This document shows positions 16,066-24,630 of a stretch of DNA of 46,000 nt, one piece after another. The position numbers and the translations under genes are program-made. Within the stretch, counting starts at the first letter, position 1, and each line of letters starts with the position of its first letter. The notes below the pieces were generated by a model. It was given only the letters and a program-made list of their open reading frames with translations, did no database searches and was not told the DNA's origin. The stretch comes from Thermoprotei archaeon (GTDB lineage Archaea > Thermoproteota > Thermoprotei_A > Sulfolobales > Ignisphaeraceae), in contig QMWT01000002.1 of the NCBI GenBank assembly GCA_003661775.1, forward strand, positions 1 through 46,000, given 5' to 3'.

Positions 16066-17430
16066 TCACCAGCTCCACTTAGGATACAACTCAGCAGTGT
16101 GTATGGGATTTATTTCATTTACGTAATTTGTAAGAATCATTTTTCTGACCTCTGTGGGAACACGTGTCTGTGCTAATACCCAGCTAAGTTTCACATAAGC
16201 TACCTCAGGAAGCATGTCTTCCCCAGGGATAACTCCTACTTTAAGTAGTTCACGGCCAGTCGTATAGACGTTCATATTTACTCTTCCAAAGAGTGTCTGC
16301 GTAGTCATGACTACGGCTACGCCGTTCTCTATAGCCCTAGCGATGGAGCTTAACGTGTGCGTAGCTATGTGCCCGAGCCCAGTACCTTCTATGACTATGC
16401 CGTGGAATCCTCTGTCTACTAGAAAATCTATGATTTCTCTCTGAAATCCCGGATACGCTTTAACCAGCGCAACCTTATCGTCGAATTTTGCTTTGACTAT
16501 GAGTTCTTCAGCTGATGATGTACGTGGAATATACCTAGGATTCAGAATTTTATACTTCTTAGCAAGAGGGTCTATGAGAGCTAGAGGTCTATCGTTTATG
16601 GATTGAAAAGCATCTCTTCTGCTGCTATGTATTTTCCTCACTTTCACACCGCGGTGAACTAGCAAGGTACTATCGTCTGGAGTTGCATGCATGCACACCA
16701 TTACTTCACCTATAGGTAGTCGAGAAGCAGCTATGGAAGCACCGATGAGATTGAGTGCAGAGTCCGTACTGGGTCTATCACTACTACGTTGAGCTCCGAC
16801 GAGAATTATGGGTACAGGCAATCTTTGTAGCGCAAATGCTAGTGCCGCAGCTGTGTAAGACATAGTATCAGTACCGTGAGCTATGACCACCCCGTCCACA
16901 TTCTCGGAGATGATGGCTTCAGAGACTCTACGGGCTATTGTCTCCCAATGGTTTGGGGTCATGTTCTCGCTTAATATGCTGAACAGTACATCTGCGCTTA
17001 TCACTGCTATGTCAGCTAACTCAGGTATCAACTCTATTAATTCTTCTGGTGTGAGCGCTGGACGTACAGCTCCTGTTTCATACTCAACTTTGCTTGCTAT
17101 TGTACCTCCAGTACTTATGATCTTGATTCTCGGGAGCTCCTTACGGGTTTGCTTGACAATAGGCTTTTCGGGAGCTCTTACTCTAACTTTTTCCTCGATT
17201 ATCTCTACGCGTGTATTACTGTCTACGGCAACGCCTATATTATACCCATTATCTAGCTTAACAACTATGGTTGAAGGAGAGCTAAATGAGTGCTTGGGCA
17301 TTAACAATCCTTCTATATACACTTCCGGTTTCTTGACTATTCTTATCCTAGAACCTATGCGCGCACCTTGCTTCTCTAAAAGTTCTCTTATCTTGCCTTG
17401 ATATCCCGGTAATGGATCACGGACTTCCAA
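16066..17430 (-). CDS. gatD: Glutamyl-tRNA(Gln) amidotransferase subunit D
   Basis: GatD is the asparaginase-like subunit that releases ammonia from Gln or Asn for GatE. Residues 1-95 form a small beta-rich lead domain. The asparaginase domain starts at R-I-K-I-I-S-T-G-G-T-I-A-S (101-113), with nucleophile T107 by analogy. The second catalytic set is H-G-T-D-T (185-189), followed by the conserved V-G-A-Q-R-S-S-D-R-P-S-T-D. The 454-residue length fits. It is the first gene of gatD-gatE, with a TATA-like TTTTTACTA in the 99-bp gap to rps30e. Free asparaginase is excluded by the N-terminal domain and by gatE next door. Confidence 0.96.
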   Translation of the reverse strand: MEVRDPLPGYQGKIRELLEKQGARIGSRIRIVKKPEVYIEGLLMPKHSFSSPSTIVVKLDNGYNIGVAVDSNTRVEIIEEKVRVRAPEKPIVKQTRKELPRIKIISTGGTIASKVEYETGAVRPALTPEELIELIPELADIAVISADVLFSILSENMTPNHWETIARRVSEAIISENVDGVVIAHGTDTMSYTAAALAFALQRLPVPIILVGAQRSSDRPSTDSALNLIGASIAASRLPIGEVMVCMHATPDDSTLLVHRGVKVRKIHSSRRDAFQSINDRPLALIDPLAKKYKILNPRYIPRTSSAEELIVKAKFDDKVALVKAYPGFQREIIDFLVDRGFHGIVIEGTGLGHIATHTLSSIARAIENGVAVVMTTQTLFGRVNMNVYTTGRELLKVGVIPGEDMLPEVAYVKLSWVLAQTRVPTEVRKMILTNYVNEINPIHTAELYPKWSW

Positions 17431-17529
17431 CGCTATTCACGCTTTGCAGGAATTGAAATGTGTTGGCAATAGTAAAAAGAGAACTCTCAAGTTCGTACAT
17501 AACTTCCGTTACCTAACATATTGAACTCT

Positions 17530-17724
17530 CTAACTCTTCTTAATTTTTATCGAGGACGGGGGTACGACGGGGGGTACCGGTAAACCCTGCTCCTTACGCT
17601 GTCTTATCCAGTATTCTCTTCTATTACGTACTCTAGGTACGAGGTTTCTCTTAGGCTTCGCCGGTATCTTTGGTGTTTGACTACGTACCTTACCAGCTTT
17701 CGTTAATGAACCATGCGAGGGCAT
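17530..17724 (-). CDS. rps30e: Ribosomal protein eS30
   Basis: This is a 64-residue basic small-subunit protein. The N-terminal M-P-S-H-G-S-L-T-K-A-G-K-V-R is diagnostic of archaeal S30e, and R-N-R-R-E-Y-W-I-R-Q-R follows. No ubiquitin-like fusion is present, unlike many eukaryotes. A TATA box, CTATATAAC on the minus strand at 17772-17780, lies about 50 bp upstream. That predicts a leader of roughly 25 nt, carrying AAAGG just before the ATG. Confidence 0.93.
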   Translation of the reverse strand: MPSHGSLTKAGKVRSQTPKIPAKPKRNLVPRVRNRREYWIRQRKEQGLPVPPVVPPSSIKIKKS

Positions 17725-17803
17725 ATCCTTTCACCGCGTAACGCTAGCCTAAGCAACATTCAGCTGTAGTTGGTTATATAGGTTAATAGTGCCTTGACAT
17801 AAC

Positions 17804-17829
17804 CTGTTTTTCTGTGTATAGCAAAACAG
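17804..17829. other. Hairpin in the rps30e-nop5 divergent region
   Basis: CTGTTTT (17804-17810) and AAAACAG (17823-17829) pair perfectly around a 12-nt loop. It lies between the two divergent promoters, outside both predicted transcripts, so it could be an operator-like inverted repeat. Chance is possible in an AT-rich gap. Confidence 0.3.
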
Positions 17830-17850
17830 TATTAGATTGTGCATGCAACG

Positions 17851-17860
17851 ACTATATATA
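17851..17860 (+). promoter_or_regulatory. TATA box of the nop5-flpA operon
   Basis: ACTATATATA lies 45 bp before the nop5 ATG, which places transcription start near 17880 and leaves a leader of about 20 nt containing AGGTG. It is the clearest rightward TATA sequence in this gap. Confidence 0.6.
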
Positions 17861-17900
17861 GGGAGCTGTGTAGTAAAGAGGTAGAATTTAGGTGTCTGGA

Positions 17901-19136
17901 ATGGCCAAGCTCTACATCGCTGATACATTGATAGGCTCATTCGCACTAGATGAGGAGGGTAATATAGTTGTAAGCGCTATGTATCCCAAGGATATAGGTA
18001 AGTTAGTAGAGGAGCTGGCAAACCTAGAACAAAGCAAACCTTCATCAGCACTGAGGAAGTTAGTTGAGGAACTTAGCAGCAAGTTCAAACCTGAGGAGAC
18101 TATGGTCGTGATAGAGGATCCTGATGTGGGTAAATTCTTCTCTGAGAAAGGGTTCAAAGTTGAGGTTCAGGGTGGTGCTGCACCTATAATCGCATTTCGT
18201 GATAAGCTACCAGAAATAGCCGTTAAGCTTGAGTTTGCGAAATCTGAAGAAGAATACAAAGAGTTTGTTCATAGGCTCGGTGTTGAACTTACTAGAAGGA
18301 AGCTACGTGGTTATGCTCAGAAGCGTGACCTTCTGGCAATACAAGCCATTAGAGCTATTGACGACATAGATAAGACCTTGAACCTCTTTGCTGCCAGACT
18401 ACGTGAGTGGTACAGCATACACTTCCCTGAACTTGACGATCTTGTAAAAGAACATGACGAGTATGCGAGAATTGTTGCTGAGATAGGCTTAAGGGATGAC
18501 ATGGATGTTGAGGTATTAAAGAAACTCGGTATTTCTGAGGGTAAGGCGAAGCGTGTATTAGAGGTGGCTAAGAAGAGCATAGGTGCAGATCTTTCGGAAA
18601 TGGATGTAAGGATGTTACAGAAGTTCGCAGGAATATGGCTCGATCTTCATAGCTTAAGACAAGAGCTCACAGAGTATGTGGCTCATGTGATGCGCGAAGT
18701 TGCTCCGAACATAACAGCGCTTGTAGGACCTCTACTCGGTGCAAGATTACTAAGCCTTGCAGGCAGTCTTGAAGAGCTAGCTAAACTGCCAGCGAGCACT
18801 ATTCAAGTACTGGGAGCCGAAAAGGCACTCTTTAGAGCATTGAGAACTGGAGGTAAGCCTCCGAAGCACGGTGTTATATTCCAGTTTCCTGAAATAAGGC
18901 GCTCGCCACGATGGCAGAGAGGTAAAATAGCGAGGGCTCTCGCTACAAAGCTCGCAATTGCAGCGAGAGTAGATTACTTCACTGGACGTTACATAGGAGA
19001 TGAACTTAAGAAGAAGTTAATGGAGAGAATAGAAGAAATAAAGAAACTGTATCCTAAACCCCCGAAGCGTGAGGAGAAAGAGAAAAGAGAGAGGAAAGTA
19101 AAGAGAAGAGGAGGTAGGAGAAGAAGAAGGAGGTGA
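17901..19136 (+). CDS. nop5: C/D box RNP scaffold Nop5 (Nop56/58 homologue)
   Basis: Nop5 bridges L7Ae-bound guide RNA and fibrillarin in the 2'-O-methylation RNP. The N-terminal domain (fibrillarin-binding) is followed by a long coiled-coil. The Nop domain signature G-A-E-K-A-L-F-R-A-L-R-T-G-G-K-P-P-K-H-G comes next, with the Q-R-G-K-I-A-R-A-L-A segment. The tail is almost all Lys, Arg and Glu. I prefer the ATG at 17901 (M-A-K-L-Y-I-A-D-T), giving 411 residues. GTG at 17892 is also in frame, but the AGGTG at 17890-17894 overlaps it and better serves the ATG. flpA follows by 7 bp. The two C/D RNAs in this window are natural clients. Confidence 0.95.
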   Translation: MAKLYIADTLIGSFALDEEGNIVVSAMYPKDIGKLVEELANLEQSKPSSALRKLVEELSSKFKPEETMVVIEDPDVGKFFSEKGFKVEVQGGAAPIIAFRDKLPEIAVKLEFAKSEEEYKEFVHRLGVELTRRKLRGYAQKRDLLAIQAIRAIDDIDKTLNLFAARLREWYSIHFPELDDLVKEHDEYARIVAEIGLRDDMDVEVLKKLGISEGKAKRVLEVAKKSIGADLSEMDVRMLQKFAGIWLDLHSLRQELTEYVAHVMREVAPNITALVGPLLGARLLSLAGSLEELAKLPASTIQVLGAEKALFRALRTGGKPPKHGVIFQFPEIRRSPRWQRGKIARALATKLAIAARVDYFTGRYIGDELKKKLMERIEEIKKLYPKPPKREEKEKRERKVKRRGGRRRRRR

Positions 19137-19143
19137 ACTCTCC

Positions 19144-19851
19144 TTGTCCGCTGTAACGAAGGTATACGAACACCCTAAGTACAAGAACGTGTATGTTGTA
19201 GAATTAGAGGATGGAAGCGCGAGACTTGCAACTAAGAACTTAGTTCCAGGTAGGAGAGTGTACGGTGAGCACCTCTACAAATGGGAGGGTGTTGAGTATC
19301 GTGAATGGAATGCTTATCGAAGTAAGCTAGCTGCAGCTCTAGTAAAAGGTTTGAAAGAGCTCCCCGTAAAGGAAGGACAACGTATACTTTACCTAGGTGC
19401 GGGTTCAGGAACCACGATAAGCCATGTATCAGATATTGTTGGCCCTAATGGTCGGGTTTATGGTGTAGAGTTTGCTCCTAGAGTAATAAGAGAACTTGTT
19501 GTTGTGGCTGATGAAAGGCCGAATCTAATCCCAATATTGGGTGATGCAAGGATGCCTAGGAAGTACAGGTACATAGTAGAGACAGTAGATGGTTTATACG
19601 CGGATGTTGCTCAGCCAGAACAAGCATCGTTAGTAGCCGATAATGCCGATATGTTCCTTAAGGATGGTGGCTGGCTACTATTGGCTATAAAGGCGAGGAG
19701 CATAGATGTGACTGCCGAGCCTAGCGAAGTGTACAAACGTGAGATAGAAACACTCAAAGCAAGAGGATTCGAAATAGTCGACGTAGTGCATCTAGAGCCT
19801 TTTGATAGAGACCACGCTATGGTGTACGCGATATATCATAGAAAGAAGTGA
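19144..19851 (+). CDS. flpA: Fibrillarin-like rRNA/tRNA 2'-O-methyltransferase
   Basis: This is the catalytic SAM-dependent subunit of the C/D box RNP. The Rossmann motif I is I-L-Y-L-G-A-G-S-G-T-T (about 83-93). The acidic SAM ligand region V-Y-G-V-E-F-A-P-R, G-D-A-R-M-P and the conserved D-V-A-Q-P-E-Q-A follow. The 235-residue length is normal. The start is TTG at 19144, supported by GGAGGTGA about 8 nt upstream, overlapping the end of nop5. A TTG with a strong Shine-Dalgarno suggests coupled translation from the nop5-flpA message. Confidence 0.96.
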   Translation: MSAVTKVYEHPKYKNVYVVELEDGSARLATKNLVPGRRVYGEHLYKWEGVEYREWNAYRSKLAAALVKGLKELPVKEGQRILYLGAGSGTTISHVSDIVGPNGRVYGVEFAPRVIRELVVVADERPNLIPILGDARMPRKYRYIVETVDGLYADVAQPEQASLVADNADMFLKDGGWLLLAIKARSIDVTAEPSEVYKREIETLKARGFEIVDVVHLEPFDRDHAMVYAIYHRKK

Positions 19852-19910
19852 TCTTTTAAGCAAAGCTTATTTTACCCAGTGAAGCACATAATTAATTAAT
19901 AGAGGTATCC

Positions 19911-20873
19911 ATGAAGAAGAGTAAGCTAGTGTTAAGAGAATATCAAGGAATGATGTCGCGGATAGTTGAAGGGCTCAAGAAGAAATTCAGAGAGGTTGTT
20001 AGGATAGAGTATCCTGAAGTAGCATCAAAGAAAGCTGTTGATGTGGTGATTGGCGATAGAGGTCTGTTGAGAATATATCCCAAATTATCGCTGAGGCATT
20101 CGTGTATTGAAGAACTCAAGCATTTAGCTAAAATACTAGGGATGCCGGCGATTGCTGTTGCTAATCATGTAGAAGATATTGATGTGTTAGATGAAGTTGT
20201 ACACGTTAAACACGGCATCAAAATAGTTAACGAAAGAACAATGCTTTTGTATTTGAATGGTGCCAAAATTTTCGTGTATGAGTATAGGGGGTCGCTCTAT
20301 ACGCGTATAGATGGTAAGAAACTGCGTGAACTCAGACTTCGGCGTGGGCTTAGTCTAGGTGAGCTGGCAGAGAAACTTAAGATCAGTAGGAAGGCGCTTT
20401 ACCAGCATGAGCAAGGGAGAATGGATATGAGTATCGAAACCGCGGAGAGATTACTAGAGATATTTCCGGAGGAAGCCGAGCATGTCTTTGCCTCAATAGA
20501 TCTCTTCGCATCAAACATAATTCAGAGCAAAGGAAGTATTGAAGCTAGACCTAGAACAGATAGCGAGGCTAAGGTGTTGTCAGCTTTGGCCAAGGAAGGT
20601 GCCGAGGTGGCTATACTTAATTATTCGCCGCCCGATGTAATAGCTAGAGTGAAAGGTAGCAGGATTCTGATAGTGAGCGATAATATCAAGTATACAAGCG
20701 AAAGAATTAAGAAAATAGAGGAAGTTGAGAAAATGAGTAGTGTTATGAATGCTATGGCCGTTGCTGTAGGCGAAAGCAAGAACTTGAATAAAGAGTTTGA
20801 TACTGTCCAGTTTGTGTCACCAGCAGGATTCAAGAACTTGGTGCGGGAACTTGTGAGAAGTTCACGTGCGTGA
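19911..20873 (+). CDS. Archaeal HTH (Xre-type) regulator with flanking unknown domains
   Basis: The middle (about 140-195) is a clear Cro/C1 helix-turn-helix: L-R-E-L-R-L-R-R-G-L-S-L-G-E-L-A-E-K-L then I-S-R-K-A-L-Y-Q-H-E-Q-G. The N-terminal 130 residues are alpha/beta, with V-D-V-V-I-G-D-R-G-L-L-R-I-Y-P and no clear catalytic motif. The C-terminal 120 residues look like a sensor or nucleotide-linked fold. This arrangement matches the archaeal predicted transcriptional regulators of COG1395, whose ligand is unknown. It overlaps the NTPase gene by 4 bp (GTGA), so it leads an operon with THEP1 and trm1. It may regulate its own operon. Confidence 0.8.
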   Translation: MKKSKLVLREYQGMMSRIVEGLKKKFREVVRIEYPEVASKKAVDVVIGDRGLLRIYPKLSLRHSCIEELKHLAKILGMPAIAVANHVEDIDVLDEVVHVKHGIKIVNERTMLLYLNGAKIFVYEYRGSLYTRIDGKKLRELRLRRGLSLGELAEKLKISRKALYQHEQGRMDMSIETAERLLEIFPEEAEHVFASIDLFASNIIQSKGSIEARPRTDSEAKVLSALAKEGAEVAILNYSPPDVIARVKGSRILIVSDNIKYTSERIKKIEEVEKMSSVMNAMAVAVGESKNLNKEFDTVQFVSPAGFKNLVRELVRSSRA

Positions 20874-21424
20874 GTGGCTTGTACGTACTTATAACAGGCA
20901 GACCGGGAATAGGCAAAACAACCATATTTATGAAGGTCCTCAGCATTGTTAAAGAGAAGGGGGTTCGTGTAGCAGGTTTTATGTGTCCTGAAGTCAGGGA
21001 AAGGGGCGGCAGGATAGGTTTCAAAATAATTGATATTAGGAGTGGCGAACAGGGCTGGCTTGCATTAAGAACGGATATGCTTACAAGATTTGGTAAAAAG
21101 GGTACTTTGAGGATAGGTAGATACGTAGTGATAGAGGATGATGCACTTAGGGTAGGGTTAAAAGCACTCTCGATGCTAGACGGGGTTGACTTACTGGCAA
21201 TAGATGAGTTAGGGCCTATGGAGTTATCATTACCTAGGCTTAGGAGTGCTATACTTGATGCTATTAAGAAGGTTTCACGTGGGATGCTGGTCGTTCATAG
21301 AAAATTCAATGATTTACAGATTTTAGAAGGGGTGCGAAAGCATGGTTATAAACTCTTTGTTGTCGATGTAACTAATCGTGACCGTCTGCCAAACGAGTTA
21401 GCGAGGTACATATTACAGGAATGA
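20870..21424 (+). CDS. THEP1-family nucleoside-triphosphatase
   Basis: This is a small P-loop NTPase of the THEP1 family. Walker A is G-R-P-G-I-G-K-T-T (9-17). Walker B is L-L-A-I-D-E-L-G-P-M-E-L, a sequence typical of THEP1. Characterised members hydrolyse ATP, GTP and other NTPs, and the cell role is unclear. The GTG start lies in the last codons of the HTH gene (GTGA overlap), and the stop overlaps the trm1 ATG (ATGA). The three are almost certainly one transcript. The length of 184 fits the family. Confidence 0.88.
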   Translation: MSGLYVLITGRPGIGKTTIFMKVLSIVKEKGVRVAGFMCPEVRERGGRIGFKIIDIRSGEQGWLALRTDMLTRFGKKGTLRIGRYVVIEDDALRVGLKALSMLDGVDLLAIDELGPMELSLPRLRSAILDAIKKVSRGMLVVHRKFNDLQILEGVRKHGYKLFVVDVTNRDRLPNELARYILQE

Positions 21425-22671
21425 ACACTATTCTCAAAAATGCAGAGTGGATTGAAATCTCTGGGAGTTTTATGGTGAGTGAATACGTTGTTAAAAAGGA
21501 GGGTTTAGCCAGGATACTTGTACCTAATCCTGATAAATACCGAAGAAGCGATGGTGTTTACGAACCTGCGTGGGCACCAGTTTTTTACAATCCAGCGATG
21601 GTTTCGAACAGAGATTCAACGATAGTAGTTCTAAAGGCACTTAACGTCAAAATAGGTTTTGCGGCTGATAGTCTAGCAGGTACAGGTGTTCGCGGAATTA
21701 GGATTGCTTTAGAAGTTGGGGGTGTAGAGCAGGTACTTATTAACGATATCGATGCTACGGCTTTCAACATTATGAAGAAGAATGTTGAACTTAATCCTAC
21801 CGTGAAACACAAGGTAAAGGTATTTAGGATGGATGCGAATGAATTCCACGGATTTCTTAGAAGAATTGGTCTAAAACCTGATTATATTGATGTAGATCCT
21901 TATGGAAGTCCAGCACCTTTTACGTTCACAGCTCTTTATGCAGTGCGTAAGGGAGGTATAATCGGTTTTACAGCTACCGATTTAGCTCCTTTAGGAGGTA
22001 AGTATCCTTGGAAAAGTATGCGTAGATACCAATCGCACGTAATAAAAACGGATTTTTATAAGGAGATGATGCTAAGGAATCTTCTTGGCTTCATAGCGAG
22101 AACAGCAACTGTAATCGATAAGGTTGTGGAACCTCTACTGAGCTATGTACATCGACACTACGCACGGGTATATGTAAGAGTGTACGAAGGAGCCTCGAGA
22201 GCTAACGATGTACTCAAGCGGTGCTTAGGATACATAGAGTATTGCGTCAAATGTGGTTATAGAAGAGTAGTACAGGGTGTGAATTCTAGGAATTTTAATA
22301 GAAGTTGCCCAATATGCTTATCTAAGATCGAAGTTCTGGGTCCTATATGGATAGGAGGATTAAGTGACAGAGAGTTTGTTAGTGAGGCGATAGATGTAGC
22401 TAGGAGAATTCCTTGGCTAGAGTCAAGAAGAGATCTCGTGGGAATACTTGAGAGTTTAAGAACTGAAGTTTGTATAGATAATCCGTATTTTAGAATAAGT
22501 AAGGTAGCGAGTTATTTAAAAGTCAACATGCCTTCGGTTCGTAAGGTTATTCAGTGTCTTAGAGAAAAAGGGTATCAAGCTGTTCGAAGCTACATGGATG
22601 TGGATAGCGTTAGAACTAATGCCAGTTACAATGATGTAATTGAATGCGTCAAGAGCACCTTTAGACAATAA
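21421..22671 (+). CDS. trm1: tRNA (guanine26-N2)-dimethyltransferase
   Basis: Trm1 makes m2,2G at position 26 of tRNAs. Marks seen are the N-terminal K-E-G-x-A-x-I-L-V-P-N (near 26-36), F-Y-N-P-A-M-V-S-N-R-D (about 58-68), a SAM fold with A-D-S-L-A-G-T-G-V-R-G and the catalytic Y-I-D-V-D-P-Y-G-S-P-A-P-F. Two C-x-x-C pairs (C-V-K-C-G and C-P-I-C) lie in the C-terminal domain and probably bind zinc. The length is 416. The ATG overlaps the THEP1 stop by 4 bp. It converges with tfeB with a 7-bp gap. Confidence 0.95.
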   Translation: MNTILKNAEWIEISGSFMVSEYVVKKEGLARILVPNPDKYRRSDGVYEPAWAPVFYNPAMVSNRDSTIVVLKALNVKIGFAADSLAGTGVRGIRIALEVGGVEQVLINDIDATAFNIMKKNVELNPTVKHKVKVFRMDANEFHGFLRRIGLKPDYIDVDPYGSPAPFTFTALYAVRKGGIIGFTATDLAPLGGKYPWKSMRRYQSHVIKTDFYKEMMLRNLLGFIARTATVIDKVVEPLLSYVHRHYARVYVRVYEGASRANDVLKRCLGYIEYCVKCGYRRVVQGVNSRNFNRSCPICLSKIEVLGPIWIGGLSDREFVSEAIDVARRIPWLESRRDLVGILESLRTEVCIDNPYFRISKVASYLKVNMPSVRKVIQCLREKGYQAVRSYMDVDSVRTNASYNDVIECVKSTFRQ

Positions 22672-22678
22672 TTCATTC

Positions 22679-23116
22679 CTAGTAGTAAACATGGATACTG
22701 CTAGTTTTTCGCGATAAAATAGTCTGTATGAAACGTGTCAAGTAGGGACAACGTGTAGGGCTGTGGTAATTACCTTCATTACATCGTTCAAGTTCTTTGC
22801 ATGTAAAGCAGGGTATCGCTATTACGTTCTCTATCTTAATAGGCATGCGTATTGTATGTAATGGGCTTAGTATAGCCTCAAGCAAGTACGTGGATCTCCC
22901 ATCCTGCCTTACTGGCTGTCTACGCACTAAACCCTTTTTAACTAGGCGAAGCACTAAGCGCGCGATCTGCCTAGAATCGTAGTTTTGGAGCTCAGTAAAT
23001 TCTCTTAACCTTGATTGAAGGACGCCACCATTCTTTATGGTCTCTCTCTTTATCACTTCATACAATAATTGTTCATCAGCCGAAAGAGATACTCCAATCA
23101 TAGAGCTCATGTTCAT
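22679..23116 (-). CDS. tfeB: Transcription initiation factor TFE-beta (Fe-S winged helix)
   Basis: This crenarchaeal factor partners TFE-alpha and helps DNA melting at promoters. It is related to the eukaryotic Pol III subunit RPC39. Residues 10-80 form a winged helix (D-E-Q-L-L-Y-E-V-I-K then I-A-R-L-V-L-R-L-V-K-K-G-L-V). The C-terminal region carries four cysteines, C103, C106, C112 and C123, in the C-F-T-C and R-C-P-Y-L pattern that binds a 4Fe-4S cluster. The length of 145 fits. A TATA-like GAATAAATAAC lies about 25 bp before the ATG at 23116, implying a leaderless message. A second ATG at 23110 is possible. Confidence 0.85.
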   Translation of the reverse strand: MNMSSMIGVSLSADEQLLYEVIKRETIKNGGVLQSRLREFTELQNYDSRQIARLVLRLVKKGLVRRQPVRQDGRSTYLLEAILSPLHTIRMPIKIENVIAIPCFTCKELERCNEGNYHSPTRCPYLTRFIQTILSRKTSSIHVYY

Positions 23117-23278
23117 GCACCGTTGTGTGATGTTATTTATTCTACTTGAGGTAGTGATACCGATTCTATAAGTAGTTTTGAAGCTTATAAGCGGTAGTTA
23201 TGAATAACTGAAGAAGAGTTTTAGACGAGTTGAGGTAGATTTCAGTATAAAGAGGTTAAAATAGTTCTAATACAGCTG

Positions 23279-23302
23279 CGTAGTGTATCTGCATTAACTA
23301 CG
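23279..23302 (-). terminator. Hairpin directly after the tfb stop codon
   Basis: CGTAGT and ACTACG pair perfectly around a 12-nt loop, and the first arm begins at the base after the TAA stop. It may protect or end the tfb message. No T-run follows closely, so classic termination is not shown. Confidence 0.35.
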
Positions 23303-24172
23303 TTATAGTTTTACTTCTATCATTAATTTATCTATCATATCGCGGTATCTGTTTCTTATAGTAACCTCCGTTACTTGAGCTGCTTCTGCAACTTCTTTTT
23401 GTGTTCTTTTCTCGTTCATTAATATAGAAGCTATGTATATAGACGCTGCCGCTATACCCACGGGGTCTTTGCCTTCGGTAAAACCTCTCTTCTTGAGTAT
23501 ATCTATTATTTTTGATGCAAGAAGTTGAACATCTGCACTTAAACCTAACTTTGTGGCTATTTGTGGTATGTACCTTCTAGGATCTATAAGAGCTACAGCT
23601 TTTCCTCCAAGAGCTAAGCTTATCTCCGCCCTTACACGCCAGTATTCATCAGCGCTTACGTTAAGATAACGTAGAACTTCTGTATGTCTTACTGGTATAC
23701 CGTGCTTTCTTAGAGCTATGATTACTGCGGCCGCTATGTAAGCGTTGATCTTGTTCTTCTTAACTGTTAAGCTATCAAATATCTTCTTAAGGAACATCCC
23801 AGCGGTTTCTTTAACAACTTCGGGAGTTCTTAGAATAGCGCATACCCTATTCATCGTTGCAAGCGCTTCAACAAGCTTTTTATCTTTCTTGGAAACTCTC
23901 ATTTTACGGTGTATGTAGCGTAACTTGACCATTTTAGAGTATTCGCGGTATTTCCTCTTTGAGAGGTCTATGTCTGTACTAAGTCCATGATCATGTACCT
24001 TGTATGTATGTGCAGCACCTGCTCGGGATCTCTTAAGCCATTCATCGTAGTTATACGCTCTCCATTCTGGTGAGTTAATAGTGATATGGTCTGATATCAC
24101 TTCACCACTTTCTATACATATTTGTTCTCCTCTAATAGCGTCAAACACTATATGTTCCGGATCGCAGCTCAT
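23303..24172 (-). CDS. tfb: Transcription initiation factor TFB
   Basis: TFB recruits RNA polymerase to TBP-bound promoters. Two cyclin-like repeats fill about 85-285, including I-A-A-A-V-I-I-A-L-R-K-H-G and G-I-A-A-A-S-I-Y-I-A-S-I-L. The C-terminal helix-turn-helix (T-Q-K-E-V-A-E-A-A-Q-V-T-E-V-T-I-R-N-R-Y) reads the BRE. The B-finger and linker (P-E-W-R-A-Y-N-Y-D-E) are present. The zinc ribbon keeps only C3 and C19; E6 and S22 stand at the other two ligand places. From memory, Sulfolobus TFB1 shows the same spacing with Asp and Thr, so this is probably a lineage trait rather than decay. It overlaps gar1 by 4 bp, a common archaeal pairing. Confidence 0.94.
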   Translation of the reverse strand: MSCDPEHIVFDAIRGEQICIESGEVISDHITINSPEWRAYNYDEWLKRSRAGAAHTYKVHDHGLSTDIDLSKRKYREYSKMVKLRYIHRKMRVSKKDKKLVEALATMNRVCAILRTPEVVKETAGMFLKKIFDSLTVKKNKINAYIAAAVIIALRKHGIPVRHTEVLRYLNVSADEYWRVRAEISLALGGKAVALIDPRRYIPQIATKLGLSADVQLLASKIIDILKKRGFTEGKDPVGIAAASIYIASILMNEKRTQKEVAEAAQVTEVTIRNRYRDMIDKLMIEVKL

Positions 24173-24450
24173 TCTCGACCCCTTCTACTTCTTCTACCCT
24201 TTCTTTTAGGTACCAGTCTATAGTAGAGCACTGTAGAGGGATGAACGGCATTAAGTTTTGATGGCGAAAGAGGTTTAACGATGATATATGGTGAGCTAAT
24301 GGGCCCTATAATATCCACAACTCTGCCAATAACTTCGCCATCAGCTCCCATAACATGGGCTCCCAGAGGCGGTATCTCTTTGGGATTAGTGCATTTTACT
24401 ACTACGAGATTTGAAGGTGTTATATGGAGTACAGCACCCAGTTTCCGCAT
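24169..24450 (-). CDS. gar1: H/ACA RNP protein Gar1
   Basis: Gar1 binds Cbf5 in the pseudouridylation RNP and promotes substrate turnover. It is a single beta-barrel domain: L-G-A-V-L-H-I-T, then P-P-L-G-A-H-V-M, G-E-V-I-G-R-V-V-D-I-I-G-P and P-Y-I-I-V-K-P. The tail is strongly basic (R-R-S-R-R-G-R). I choose the ATG at 24450 with GGTG 6 nt upstream, giving 93 residues; a GTG at 24459 would add three. It overlaps tfb by four bases (ATGA). A candidate H/ACA guide RNA is at 37264-37328. Confidence 0.9.
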   Translation of the reverse strand: MRKLGAVLHITPSNLVVVKCTNPKEIPPLGAHVMGADGEVIGRVVDIIGPISSPYIIVKPLSPSKLNAVHPSTVLYYRLVPKRKGRRSRRGRE

Positions 24451-24630
24451 CTTAAACACCGTAAGTAGTTGAGGAGCTCAAAACCATTACTATCTCTACC
24501 CAGCCGCTTAGACTTAAGTTAGTAGTTAGGTAATATCACCAATTCTTTCACTTCAAAACTTTGTAGCTAGATAAGCACTGGTAACTATCGTGTATGTATA
24601 AGGGTCTGGGTACAATTAAGAAAGAGCATT

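Noticed and set aside
17481..17535. Repeated GAACTCTC elements between gatD and rps30e
   Set aside because: Two short copies, one forming a weak 5-bp hairpin; this can arise by chance.
17749..17946. Minus-strand 65-residue ORF upstream of rps30e
   Set aside because: It spans both divergent promoters and the nop5 start, and its composition is unlike the real proteins here.
23117..23278. Possible C/D boxes between tfeB and tfb
   Set aside because: TGATG- and CTGA-like fragments occur but not in C-guide-D order with 10-13 nt spacing.
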